A stretch of 64,000 nt of DNA from Qipengyuania sp. ABI-127-1 (GCA_022953095.1 JALJCR010000001.1:1274501-1338500); one strand, 5' to 3'; shown: positions 37,983 through 46,484, numbered from the stretch's first letter. Numbers and translations: made by a program. The notes: generated by a model not told the origin, from the sequence alone.

Positions 37983-38846
37983 ATGCCCAACCTAACGCTC
38001 GACGAGTATCTTGATTGGCATCAGGATAAATTCGCCGAGAATCTACGAGATAACTCATTTGAGAAATCGTTCGCGATCAACTCGGTCAATTTGTTGAGTA
38101 GTGTTAGTTTGCACGCCTTCTTCAAGGACCTTCAGCGCAAGCTCACCGAGCTCGAAAGCGAAGGCATTCTCGCAGCTAATGAAGCTTCATCATTTGGGTT
38201 GGTCAAGAAGGGCTTTTCGTCCGTCGTCAACAAGATTTACCGGCGGAATTGTCACTGGAATAGGCATTGGCCCAGCAAGCCGAAGGGTGGGTGGATAGCG
38301 TTTTCCGACGTCTATACATCTTTCGACGACATCATTCGCGGAACGATTGTCACCCGATACCTCGACGGTGGTGAACTAATAGGGCAGCACCTTCAGGCAA
38401 TTGGCGAGGTCCATTCTGTTGGGGTCGAGGTGAGCCCTAGAGCCACTGATCAGGGGCACTATGCTTGGCACATATATGTGACAACTCCGCATGATGTAAT
38501 TGTAAATGGAGCGGTGCAAACCGTTGATCTGAAGTGTGAAATCCAAATAATCACACTCCTCCAGTCGGTTCTTAAGGGATTGACCCACCAGTTCTACGAG
38601 AGGTCGCGAATTGCCGATACAGGCAGGCCAGTTGAGAGGCGTTGGCAATTTCAATCTCCCGAGTTCAAAGGAGAGTATTTAGGCCACACACTCCACCTTG
38701 TAGACTCAATGCTCGTAGAATTGCGGGAAGAGGCGGCGACAGGTGACATCTCTGTCGAAGGCGACAAGGAAGAAGAAGCGGAGGTTGGCAATCAACCGTT
38801 AGATGAAGGCTCGCCAGAGAGCGGCGAAATCGGAGATTCTAAGTGA
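37983..38846 (+). CDS. RelA/SpoT-type nucleotidyltransferase domain protein (toxin-like, accessory)
   Basis: Protein of 287 aa; AT-richer than its neighbours. Motifs of the (p)ppGpp synthetase fold occur in order. LVKKGFSSVVNKIYRR (73-88) resembles the ATP-binding RxKxxxSIxxK. DDIIRGTIV (115-123) carries the metal-binding Asp. GHYAWHIYV (158-166) matches GYxSxHLxV. CEIQIITLLQ (185-194) matches ExQIRTLLQ with its Glu, then THQFYE. No HD hydrolase, TGS or ACT domain is present, so it resembles small alarmone synthetases and toxSAS toxins, which make alarmones or pyrophosphorylate tRNA. The C-terminal 40 residues are acidic. It overlaps the next gene by 4 bp (GTGA). Confidence 0.72.
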   Translation: MPNLTLDEYLDWHQDKFAENLRDNSFEKSFAINSVNLLSSVSLHAFFKDLQRKLTELESEGILAANEASSFGLVKKGFSSVVNKIYRRNCHWNRHWPSKPKGGWIAFSDVYTSFDDIIRGTIVTRYLDGGELIGQHLQAIGEVHSVGVEVSPRATDQGHYAWHIYVTTPHDVIVNGAVQTVDLKCEIQIITLLQSVLKGLTHQFYERSRIADTGRPVERRWQFQSPEFKGEYLGHTLHLVDSMLVELREEAATGDISVEGDKEEEAEVGNQPLDEGSPESGEIGDSK

Positions 38847-40429
38847 AGCGTAGAAGCTTTCCCCCTCAACCATCAGTCGAGCACCTGACGACGTTATTTC
38901 GGCGAATAGATGCGGGCGATATTGTAGTGCCAGCTTTTCAGCGAGCCTTCGTGTGGGGCGCTGGGGAGATGCTTAGTTTGATGGAAAGCGTGAATGAAGG
39001 CTACCCTATCGGAAGCCTCCTTCTTTGGTCTGCAGACGAAGAAATTCTCAAAATAAGCACATCTGAAGACATACCATTTCCGCCACTAGCGGCGGAGATG
39101 CCCGTGAACTATATTTTGGACGGGCTGCAAAGACTTTCGACTCTTTACGGCGCTTTCCATTATGAGCCTGAAGTGCACCATAAATCCTTCGACATTCATT
39201 ACGATTTGACTTTCGATCGCTTTATCCGGGGGGATGACGCACGTGATCTCACGTATGAAACAGTCCCCATGTCGAGCCTGTTCAAGCCCAAGCGAATGCT
39301 CGAAATCCAGCGCAAATTGATAGAGGGTGGAGCTTATGAGGCTGAGTTAGACAATCTCACCGCTCTACAATCCCGATTTCAAGAATACATGATCCCGATC
39401 GTCACGCTTCCCCAGCGGGAGGTTGAAGAAGTGGTGACAATTTTCGAGCGAGTGAACTCAACAGGGACTAGGTTGAGCCGAGTAGATTTTATGCGCGCGG
39501 TTACGTGGTCTCGCGAATTTGACCTCAACGAAGCTATCGATGACGTGAAGTCATCGTTGGAGTCCGAAGGCTTTGAAATTGATGACGATACAATCGTTAA
39601 GGCCATGGGTCAGAAGTTTGATCTCGATCCTGTCCCCGACTCGCTACTGAAATTGCGAAGTCAAAATGCTGGCGAGCTCCGTGACACTATTCCCGCAATC
39701 GTCTCAGATTTTCGACACGTATTCGAATTTCTCCGGCAGGAGTTGGGCATCTACTCTGAGGAATTCGTACCTTACGAGGGTCAATTTTTGGCCTTACTTA
39801 AGGCGTTCAGTGAGTTCGGTGGGTTTGATATCCAAAGGCGCGAATTTCTCTCCTCGTGGTTCCTGAGGTTGAGCTTTGAAGAGGCTCTCCAAGGTCGTCC
39901 TGACCATCATGTTGCCAATTTGGTGAAGAGCCTGATTCAGCAACTTTATGAGGGGGGGCGATCGATTAGATCGTTGACTATTGACGAAAACACTTTTGTT
40001 CGACGGAGAATGCTCAAGGGGAAGTCGCTGACTTCGGCAATCTGTGTCATGATGGCCCAATCTGAGCCGCTAGATATCATTACGGGCGAGCGGATTGATC
40101 CATTCGATATTACATCTGCGTACGATTCAAATCGCTTTGTGCCAGTTTTTGAGGTCGAGGAAATTGAAAAGTTCACTGGATCAAGCGTGTCTTCGAAAGT
40201 CCCTGCCAACGTCATATTAAGCACTTTCCCATTTTCCACTCGTGAACAGCTAAATCTAAGAAGTACAATATTGGGGATGGCGGAGCACGAAGCTGGCAGA
40301 GAAATCCTCACCTCGCATTTCATTTTTGATGACATGATTGAGGCTTTGGGAGCGAATGATGCGGAAGCATTCTTGTTTTTGCGGGCTGATGCAATGCTGG
40401 AGACAGCGCGACAAATGGTCAGCAAGTAG
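38843..40429 (+). CDS. DUF262 protein with degenerate HNH-like C-terminus
   Basis: Protein of 528 aa starting with GTG in the overlap. The N-terminal DUF262 (ParB/Srx-like) domain shows VVPAFQRAFVW (28-38), ILDGLQRLSTL (91-101, the DGxQR motif) and FERVNSTGTRLS (201-212). In GmrSD, BrxU and SspE this domain binds nucleotide and senses or licenses DNA cleavage by a DUF1524 HNH domain. Here the C-terminal third keeps the frame of that domain (DIITGERID at 411-419, PANVILST at 454-461), but where DxHHxFP is expected it reads DSNRFVP (428-434). The nuclease is therefore probably inactive or replaced by the RelA/SpoT partner. AT-rich like its neighbour. Confidence 0.75.
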   Translation: MKRRSFPPQPSVEHLTTLFRRIDAGDIVVPAFQRAFVWGAGEMLSLMESVNEGYPIGSLLLWSADEEILKISTSEDIPFPPLAAEMPVNYILDGLQRLSTLYGAFHYEPEVHHKSFDIHYDLTFDRFIRGDDARDLTYETVPMSSLFKPKRMLEIQRKLIEGGAYEAELDNLTALQSRFQEYMIPIVTLPQREVEEVVTIFERVNSTGTRLSRVDFMRAVTWSREFDLNEAIDDVKSSLESEGFEIDDDTIVKAMGQKFDLDPVPDSLLKLRSQNAGELRDTIPAIVSDFRHVFEFLRQELGIYSEEFVPYEGQFLALLKAFSEFGGFDIQRREFLSSWFLRLSFEEALQGRPDHHVANLVKSLIQQLYEGGRSIRSLTIDENTFVRRRMLKGKSLTSAICVMMAQSEPLDIITGERIDPFDITSAYDSNRFVPVFEVEEIEKFTGSSVSSKVPANVILSTFPFSTREQLNLRSTILGMAEHEAGREILTSHFIFDDMIEALGANDAEAFLFLRADAMLETARQMVSK

Positions 40430-40598
40430 AACCGTTTTACGCTTTCCTCTCTTGATAGAGGCCCATACCTAACTCGGTTCGCTCGAAAACATGAGGTGAA
40501 CCATTTACGCAGGGTGATTTCCTCTCGCACCGTGCGACATCCGGGAATGACCGGCTCGCGTGCCGGGCGGTGCGGGTTTCGGTCGGGACCGCGAGACC

Positions 40599-40805
40599 CT
40601 AAACCGCCGCCTTCGCCCGGCCCATCGACCAGTTCTCCTGCATCCGCACCTTGGGGTTGGGGGCGCACCAGATCTCGCCGCTTTCGTCGAGCGCGGTGAC
40701 CCAGATGAGGTTGTGCTCCGGGCCGTAGTCGATCACCGCCAGCGCCAGCCCCTTTCCACGGTCGATGACGGTCACGGGCAGCGGCGGATTGAGTTGGGTG
40801 AACAT
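40599..40805 (-). CDS. Small conserved-looking hypothetical protein
   Basis: Protein of 68 aa from ATG at 40805 (MFTQLNPPLPVTVIDRGKG). It has an ordered alternating pattern (LALAVIDYG, LIWVTALDESGEIWC) suggestive of a small beta-barrel, and ends in a basic tail. Codon use is native and GC-rich, unlike the island on its left. I cannot assign a function. Confidence 0.5.
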   Translation of the reverse strand: MFTQLNPPLPVTVIDRGKGLALAVIDYGPEHNLIWVTALDESGEIWCAPNPKVRMQENWSMGRAKAAV

Positions 40806-41120
40806 AAGCGTGCGATCCTGCGCAGGCGAGGGGACAATTCCCTGCCGCGCATGGTGAAACGCGCCATCGCGATTTTCGGCACCCGCATGCCGCGCGCATC
40901 TGCGCTCTGTCCTACACGCCGCCCGCTGTATACATGGCCCGGTTCCCCTGAACGCAACCAGCAGGTGAACCATGGAATTGGGTTTTTGTTTTCGCCCTCA
41001 GGCGCCGGGCGCGACGCATCCGCGTCGCTTGGCTTCCTCGCATAAGCTCGGGCGGCCGGTCGGCCTTGCCTCGCCTTCGGCTCGGAGACTTGTGCCTGTC
41101 TCCACCTGGGGAGGCGCGGT
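40806..41120. other. Non-coding stretch with a 7-bp hairpin
   Basis: No supported gene lies in this 315-bp gap. It holds a perfect hairpin GCGACGC-ATCC-GCGTCGC (41011-41028), and an 11-bp word AGGTGAACCAT (40963-40973) that also occurs at 40494-40504. The region looks like decayed sequence between the accessory island and the HTH fragment. Confidence 0.35.
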
Positions 41121-41327
41121 ATGACCGATCTCTCCAACCACCCCCTCGTCCTCCACGCCGACAGCCTCGTCGAGACCCCTCCCGCTCCGCAGACCCAGTT
41201 CGTGGCCGAGCGGCAGGTGGCGTTTCTCGAGGCGCTGGCGGTTACCGGCAATGTCCGCACCGCGGCGCGGCGGGCGCGGGTTTCGCACCAGACCTGCTAC
41301 CGCGCGCGGCGCTGGTCCGGCTGAGAC
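41121..41327 (+). pseudogene. Truncated HTH protein, fragment related to the gene at 47561
   Basis: A 67-codon frame with a helix-turn-helix: ERQVAFLEALAVTGNVRTAA then RRARVSHQTCYRARR. The same segment occurs in the full-length protein at 47561 (ARQVDFLVALAETHSVAEAA), with roughly half of the residues identical. Here the frame stops right after the recognition helix, where the other protein continues for about 130 residues. I found no continuation in the other frames, so this is a truncated copy rather than a simple frameshift. Confidence 0.45.
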
Positions 41328-41591
41328 CCCCGCCTGCGCAGGGGATCGGGATGGGATTGCGGGCGTTCGGTCGGGCGTCCGGTGCCTGTGCTTGTGGGGC
41401 GGGGCGTGCGGGTGTCTCGCCCGCGCGCTCGCCGCCGCCGCTCGGCCCTACATCATCGGCCCTACATCAATTGATAACGCGCGCTGTCCGTGTACCTGCT
41501 AGACCTATGCCATCGTCGGCCTCTTTTCAGGCTTTCCGGCGACCGAGAGAAGCTTCGGCATTGCTCCCGCCTCGTGCATCGGAGTCCCGTC

Positions 41592-41693
41592 ATGCCCGAA
41601 TGGCTAATCGTTGTTCTCGCCGTGCTCGGCACCTTCGCGCTGGCGTCGTTGCTGGGTGAGCTGCTGGTGCGCCGCGTCCGCCGCCGCCGGTGA
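41592..41693 (+). CDS. Putative 33-aa single-pass membrane protein
   Basis: ATG at 41592 with GGAG 7 nt upstream. The product is one hydrophobic helix (WLIVVLAVLGTFALASLLG) flanked by an acidic residue and a highly basic tail (VRRVRRRR), the usual form of small inner-membrane proteins. No homologue is recognised. Evidence is limited to SD, topology and length. Confidence 0.35.
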   Translation: MPEWLIVVLAVLGTFALASLLGELLVRRVRRRR

Positions 41694-41785
41694 CCGTGCA
41701 GGCCGGGTTCCGCAATCCCTGCGGCAGGCTCTGGGATCGATAATGCCGATCGTCACCCTGGACCCGATCCGGGAGGCTCCGGTTC

Positions 41786-42490
41786 TCAAACGTCGATAAT
41801 GCCGTATTTCATGCCCTTGACCGCCGCCGAGGCGCGATCGGACACGTTGAGCTTGAAAAATATCCGCTTGATATGCGTGGCGATGGTCGGGCGCTTGCTG
41901 CCCAGAATCAGGGCGATTTCCTCATTGCTCTTGCCCTGCGCGATCCAGTGCAGGATCACCACTTCGCGCGGAGCGAGCCGCGGCCGTTCGACCAGGCCCG
42001 TCTCGAGCTGGTCGATCCGCAGATGCGCGGCCTGGGCGATCGTCTGGAGGATGGGGATATCGGCATGTTCGACCCGGTCCTGATGGTCGACCTGGTTGAT
42101 GCCGAAGGCGGCCAGGTGCTGATGCGGGCCGAAAGTGGGGAAGGCATAGCCATCGGTCACCCCGTGTTCGCGCGCCTGCTCGACGAAATGCCGCTGATCG
42201 GGGGTCAGCGACTTGCCGGCCGCCATGTGGCTGAGCCGCATCGGCTGCCCGGCGCGGGCGATCAGCGAGGGGAAGGGGTCGAGCAGGTTGAGGCCGTCAT
42301 TATATTTAGCAATCCATTCGTCGGGGAAGCCGAAGGATATGACATCGGCCTGCCCGGGATGGTCGCGCGAGGGTTTGAGATAGCTCAAAGCGTGGAAGCC
42401 GTGAGAGCGATAGAAGGCCCTGGCGATGGTGAACACATCATCCTTGGTCTCTGCCCCGGCAATCTGCCGCACGGCCCAACTCTCATCCAT
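41786..42490 (-). CDS. LuxR-family regulator with autoinducer-binding domain (solo)
   Basis: Protein of 234 aa from ATG at 42490. An upstream in-frame ATG (42556) and GTG (42643) exist, but the product from 42490 has the normal length. The N-terminal autoinducer-binding domain has Trp59, Tyr63 and Asp71, with spacing like TraR Trp57/Tyr61/Asp70; the later conserved Trp is replaced in PMRLSHM. A LuxR HTH follows (LAPREVVILHWIAQGKSNEEIA ... PTIATHIKRIFFKL). No luxI-type synthase is in the window, so it may sense a foreign or non-acyl-homoserine-lactone ligand. Confidence 0.85.
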   Translation of the reverse strand: MDESWAVRQIAGAETKDDVFTIARAFYRSHGFHALSYLKPSRDHPGQADVISFGFPDEWIAKYNDGLNLLDPFPSLIARAGQPMRLSHMAAGKSLTPDQRHFVEQAREHGVTDGYAFPTFGPHQHLAAFGINQVDHQDRVEHADIPILQTIAQAAHLRIDQLETGLVERPRLAPREVVILHWIAQGKSNEEIALILGSKRPTIATHIKRIFFKLNVSDRASAAVKGMKYGIIDV

Positions 42491-42797
42491 GGTCGCGCTC
42501 ACTTCCCTGCTATGTTTGGCACTCTTTGTGCGGCAGTCCGATTGAATGTCATCCATTCGGACTACGTATATCCTTTGATGATTCGCTGAAGATTGCAAGC
42601 GGATATTAGCCGGTAGGATGGCACCGCACCCAGCCGTCGGCACGTAATACCTTGACGTTTTGCGTAGTTCGTTCGGATGACATCCGGCAGGGTGACCTCC
42701 GAACGGGTGACTACGGTTATCACCCTAGTAACCATACGAGTTTGGGCGACGGCTGGGGAAAACACACGATCCTGAGCGTCGGGGAACTTGACAGGTA
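42491..42797. promoter_or_regulatory. Divergent LuxR promoter region with several dyads
   Basis: Between two divergent LuxR-type genes lies a cluster of inverted repeats. GTTCGGA (42671-42677) pairs with TCCGAAC (42698-42704). CGGAT-GAC-ATCCG spans 42674-42686. GGGTGA-N9-TCACCC spans 42705-42725, a 21-bp dyad similar in size to a lux box. These are good operator candidates for either regulator; direct evidence is only the symmetry. Confidence 0.5.
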
Positions 42798-42815
42798 GTG
42801 GGGGCCGAATCGCTT

Positions 42816-43448
42816 ATGCAGGAAAACACGTTCATTGTCGTCGACAACGACTATCGCAGCCGCAATGAACTCACCATGGCTCTCGGCAAGATCGGGTACG
42901 TGGTGCCCGCCGACAGTCTCGACGATCTGGGCGGTCGCTGGCCGGAAGAAGCCTGGGTTCTGGTCCACGATCATGGCCTTCAACTCACCCGGGCGATGCG
43001 GGATCTGCGCCAGGCTGGGCGGTTCTATCCCCTGGTTGCCTATTCGAAGAAAGCCAGCATTTCTCACATCATGGATGTCCTCAGCGGCGGTGCCGCGGGC
43101 TATTTCGAATGGCCCACGCCCGATGAGCGACTGCAGCGCAGCCTTACGAATATTCTGGCGCGGAAATGGCAGAATTCGACCGCGACGATCGAGCAGGCCC
43201 GGGCCAAGCAGAAAATCGGCCAGCTTTCGCCGCGCGAGCGTGAGGTTCTGACCGGGGTGTGTGAAGGCTTTTCGAGCAAGGAAGTCGCCCGCACGCTGGG
43301 GATCAGCCCGCGCACGGTCGAGCTGCACCGCGCCAATGTGTTGAACAAGCTGGGCGTGCGCAATGTCGCCGCGGCGGTACGTCTTTCGGTCGAAGCCCGG
43401 TTCGAAGGGACCAGACTGCCCGACGAACAGCGCGAACTGGCGCTTTAG
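42816..43448 (+). CDS. LuxR/FixJ-type response regulator with atypical receiver
   Basis: Protein of 210 aa from ATG 42816; a GTG at 42798 in frame is also possible. The receiver-like N-terminus has the acidic pair (FIVVDNDY) and an Asp at the end of strand 3 (WVLVHDHG). Where the conserved Lys-Pro should be it reads EWPTP, so phosphorylation signalling is probably altered. The C-terminal HTH is canonical: LSPREREVLTGVCEGFSSKE then RTVELHRANVLNKLGV. It is divergent from the solo LuxR gene and may share control with it. Confidence 0.82.
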   Translation: MQENTFIVVDNDYRSRNELTMALGKIGYVVPADSLDDLGGRWPEEAWVLVHDHGLQLTRAMRDLRQAGRFYPLVAYSKKASISHIMDVLSGGAAGYFEWPTPDERLQRSLTNILARKWQNSTATIEQARAKQKIGQLSPREREVLTGVCEGFSSKEVARTLGISPRTVELHRANVLNKLGVRNVAAAVRLSVEARFEGTRLPDEQRELAL

Positions 43449-43492
43449 GGGCGAAGCGAAACGGCGCGCCGCTTTCGGGCGGCCTCTGCCGC

Positions 43493-44008
43493 CTAACGGT
43501 CGAGGACGGCGAGTTCGACCCGCCCATGCCCGCGTCGGATCAGGCCGAGTTCGGTCGCGGCAGCGCGGCTCAGATCGATTGCGCGGCCAGGGGCGAAGGG
43601 GCCGCGATCGTTGATCCGCACGGTGACCGTCTTGCCGTTGCGCGGATTGGTCACCGCCACCATTGTGCCGAAGGGCAGGGTGCGGTGGGCTGCGGTCATC
43701 CCGTGCATATCGAAGCGTTCGCCATTGGCGGTCCGGCGGCCGTGAAAGCGCTTGCCGTAATAGGAGGCGATGCCGCTGCCGATGGACCGTGCTGCGGGGG
43801 GCATTTCTACAGGCGCATCGATAGCATTCAGATCCACGACATGGGCGGCGGGTTCGGGCGCGGGCGGCAAGGCCTCGAAGCTGGCGAAACTTGCATCGAA
43901 CTCCGCCCGGGGCAGGTTCTGCCGGACGTTTTCTTCAGGCTGGGCCGCCGTTGCCGGCACGGCCAGGATGGCAAGGAAAAGCATGCTGTGAAACGCGCGA
44001 TTGGCCAT
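43493..44008 (-). CDS. rlpA: RlpA-like septal ring lytic transglycosylase (DPBB domain)
   Basis: Protein of 171 aa with a signal peptide ending at PATAAQ. A Pro-rich linker precedes a double-psi beta-barrel domain: GIASYYGKRFHGRRTANGERFD, the catalytic-type Asp and His in MTAAHRTLPFGT, and VTVRINDRGPFAPGR then IDLSRAAA. RlpA cleaves denuded glycan strands at the septum. There is no SPOR domain, so septal targeting is uncertain and it could be a general RlpA-fold protein. The start at 44008 has GGGAGG 9 nt upstream. Confidence 0.88.
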   Translation of the reverse strand: MANRAFHSMLFLAILAVPATAAQPEENVRQNLPRAEFDASFASFEALPPAPEPAAHVVDLNAIDAPVEMPPAARSIGSGIASYYGKRFHGRRTANGERFDMHGMTAAHRTLPFGTMVAVTNPRNGKTVTVRINDRGPFAPGRAIDLSRAAATELGLIRRGHGRVELAVLDR

Positions 44009-44963
44009 CGTGTGGACCTCCCGTTCGGTTTCGATGGCTATACTGAAGGTTGCGGCGAGAGTCTTTAACAGCGGCGGTGCCCGCCCCATTCGCGCCACAG
44101 GTCATCGCGGATCGGGATCGTTTGTCCTCCGGCCCAAACTATTCCGGACATGCGGGAAAGCGGTTCTGGAAAGGCAGGAAAAGGGGCGGGATAGTCCAGC
44201 CCACCGGATCGCCAGACGAACCCGGTATGGAGCCGCATGCGATCCCGACGAGCAAATGGGGCCGACATCGCTGCCGACCCCACTCTCACCGATGCGTGGT
44301 CATGCCCGCCAACTGAATGAAACGCGCAGGAACTTGGCATCCGACGTTTTCCCTTCCGCTGCATCCGAAGATGCCGCATCCGGTTCTGTCACCGGCGCTC
44401 GCACCGGCATCCGGCTCCACCCTCCGACTTATCCGGTCGAGTGCGCCAGGCCATAAAGGCCCTCGCTTTTCGTTCCGGACTGGCCTTCGACAGGCGGTGC
44501 CGCGATCGAACTTTCCGTCAATGGCCGAACCTCAAGCGGCTGCATCGCCGATCCGGTCCGAAGACCTTTTCCATGCGATACCTCCTCGGCATCCGACCGG
44601 GTTGGTCCGATCCATGAAAGACGTACGTTGCGTTTCGTCATCGACCCGCTTGCGTCCGACCGAAGTCTTCCCCATGCCGGTCTCGGAAAACACATGGACA
44701 GCGTCTCCCATGTCTTTCCGGTCTGGATTTTCTCCGTTATTTCAGGCCGTTAAGCCATCTATCCGGTGGAAGATCCTCGCCGTTCCGATGCCTTCAAGCT
44801 GCGCCCGATCGGGCGATTCGTCCAGCCGACAAAGCCCGACTTTTCCACCATCCCCCGATTCCGCTGTGGAGGGGGGTGGAAAAGTCAACGCTTCATCGCA
44901 AATTACGAACGCGATCTTTGTTGCAGGCGCAATATTGCGCCGCAAAACCTTGTTGCGGCGCAA
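44009..44963. other. Gene-poor region downstream of argG
   Basis: About 950 bp between rlpA and argG (both minus strand) without a convincing gene; open frames are Pro/Ser/Arg-rich and look like chance. On the minus strand an AGGAGG-TATCGC-ATG start at 44574 opens an 18-codon frame (to 44518), with a strong SD but no known relatives. The argG-proximal end has a long inverted repeat (44838-44886, listed separately). Confidence 0.4.
44838..44886. repeat. 12-bp perfect inverted repeat downstream of argG
   Basis: GACTTTTCCACC (44838-44849) and GGTGGAAAAGTC (44875-44886) are perfect complements around 25 nt that can itself pair partly (CCCCC with GGGGG). It lies 78 bp past the argG stop. Outside the stem there is no U-run on either strand, so it is not a classical terminator. 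It could be a stabilising 3' hairpin or a mobile-element remnant. Confidence 0.7.
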
Positions 44964-46178
44964 CTAACGGTCGCGTCTGGCGAGCAGGCGCAGGCGCAAC
45001 GCGTTCAGCTTGATGAAGCCTTCGGCGTCTTTCTGGTCGTAAGCGCCCGCATCATCCTCGAAGGTCACATGCGCTTCGGAATAGAGCGAGTTGTCCGACT
45101 TGCGGCCCACGACACTCGCATTGCCCTTGTAGAGCTTGAGCCGGACCGTACCTGAAACCTTCTCCTGGCTGAGGTTCACCGCCGCCTGCAGCATCTCGCG
45201 CTCGGGGCTGAACCACAGGCCGTTATAGACCAGCTCGGCATAGCGCGGCATCAGCTCGTCCTTGAGATGCGCCGCGCCGCGATCGAGCGTGATCTGCTCG
45301 ATCCCGCGATGCGCGCGGGCGTAGATCTCGCCGCCGGGGGTTTCGTACATGCCGCGGCTTTTCATGCCGACGAAGCGGTTCTCGACCAGATCGAGGCGGC
45401 CGATGCCGTGCTTGCGACCCAGCTCGTTGAGCGCGGTCAGCAGCGTGGCAGGGCTCATCGCTTCGCCATTCAGCGCAACGCCGTCGCCCCGCTCGAACGC
45501 AATCTCGATATATTCGGGCGTGTCGGGCGCATCCTCGGGATGATCGGTGCGCGAGTAGACATAGTCCGGTGTCTCCTCCCACGGATCTTCGAGCACTTTC
45601 CCTTCCGACGAGGTGTGCAGCAGGTTCGCATCGGTGGAGAAGGGGCTCTCGCCGCGCTTGTCCTTGGGCACGGCGATCTGGTGCGCCTCGGCCCAGGCGA
45701 TCAGCGCGGTGCGGCTCGTCAGGTCCCATTCGCGCCACGGGGCGATCACCTTGATGTCCGGATCGAGCGCATAGGCCGACAGCTCGAAACGCACCTGGTC
45801 GTTGCCCTTGCCGGTCGCGCCGTGCGCGATGGCGTCCGCGCCGGTCTCGTGCGCGATCTCGACGAGGCGCTTGGAGATCAGCGGGCGCGCGATGCTGGTG
45901 CCGAGCAGATAGTCGCCTTCGTAGCGGGCGTTGGCGCGCATCATCGGGAAGACGAAATCGCGCACGAATTCCTCGCGCAGGTCCTCGATGAAGATGTGCT
46001 TGTCCGGAATGCCCATCGCCCGGGCCTTTTCGCGCGCGGGTTCGATCTCCTCGCCCTGTCCGAGATCGGCGGTGAAGGTGACCACCTCCAGCCCGCGCTC
46101 CACTTCGAGCCACTTGGCGATGACGGAAGTATCGAGGCCGCCGGAATAGGCGAGGACGACACGCTTGATATCGGACAT
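44964..46178 (-). CDS. argG: Argininosuccinate synthase
   Basis: Protein of 404 aa, full length. The ATP pyrophosphatase P-loop is [13 protein letters not shown] at residues 7-19. It also has the citrulline/aspartate-binding [16 protein letters not shown] and the [17 protein letters not shown] segment. The enzyme joins citrulline and aspartate in arginine synthesis. Start ATG at 46178 gives [14 protein letters not shown] as in relatives. It stands alone, without argH nearby. Confidence 0.97.
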   Translation of the reverse strand: MSDIKRVVLAYSGGLDTSVIAKWLEVERGLEVVTFTADLGQGEEIEPAREKARAMGIPDKHIFIEDLREEFVRDFVFPMMRANARYEGDYLLGTSIARPLISKRLVEIAHETGADAIAHGATGKGNDQVRFELSAYALDPDIKVIAPWREWDLTSRTALIAWAEAHQIAVPKDKRGESPFSTDANLLHTSSEGKVLEDPWEETPDYVYSRTDHPEDAPDTPEYIEIAFERGDGVALNGEAMSPATLLTALNELGRKHGIGRLDLVENRFVGMKSRGMYETPGGEIYARAHRGIEQITLDRGAAHLKDELMPRYAELVYNGLWFSPEREMLQAAVNLSQEKVSGTVRLKLYKGNASVVGRKSDNSLYSEAHVTFEDDAGAYDQKDAEGFIKLNALRLRLLARRDR

Positions 46179-46484
46179 TGCGGGCACCTTTGTTGACTTG
46201 GCCGCGCCGCTAGCAGGGGTGGGGGCGCGGTGGCAATCAGGAAGAGCTTGGTGGGGGGGAAGGCGTGAAGCAATAGCGGCGCTTATGGTCTCGTGGTGCG
46301 TGAAGGGCAGGGCGCGTGCTTTCCGATTGAGCCGTGCAGATCGAAAGCAGGTTGATCTAGCGTTTGGGGTGGGCTGGTAAGAGCTGGAATCAGGCCTAGT
46401 ATTTCTGCATTTCATCTTGAGTTGTCTGATTGACTCCAAATGAAGTACCCGGAAAGAAGATCACGGTGATCGGAGATTTAAGAA
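46179..46484. other. Intergenic region upstream of argG and of the AT-rich pair
   Basis: This 306-bp divergent region carries the argG promoter on the left. Base composition changes sharply to AT-rich from about 46400. GGAG at about 46472 serves the gene at 46485. No dyad or riboswitch is apparent. Confidence 0.35.

Noticed and set aside
37890-40500. The RelA/SpoT-DUF262 island as an integrative element or prophage
   Set aside because: No integrase, tRNA target, repeats at the ends or structural phage genes are visible.
40494-40973. AGGTGAACCAT repeated at 40494 and 40963 as attachment-site direct repeats
   Set aside because: Only 11 bp, the flanks differ, and the segment between holds no integrase or complete element; chance or small duplication is likelier.
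44317-44963. A 216-codon Pro/Ser/Arg-rich open frame between rlpA and argG
   Set aside because: No ribosome-binding site, low-complexity composition and no domain; it looks like a chance GC-rich frame.
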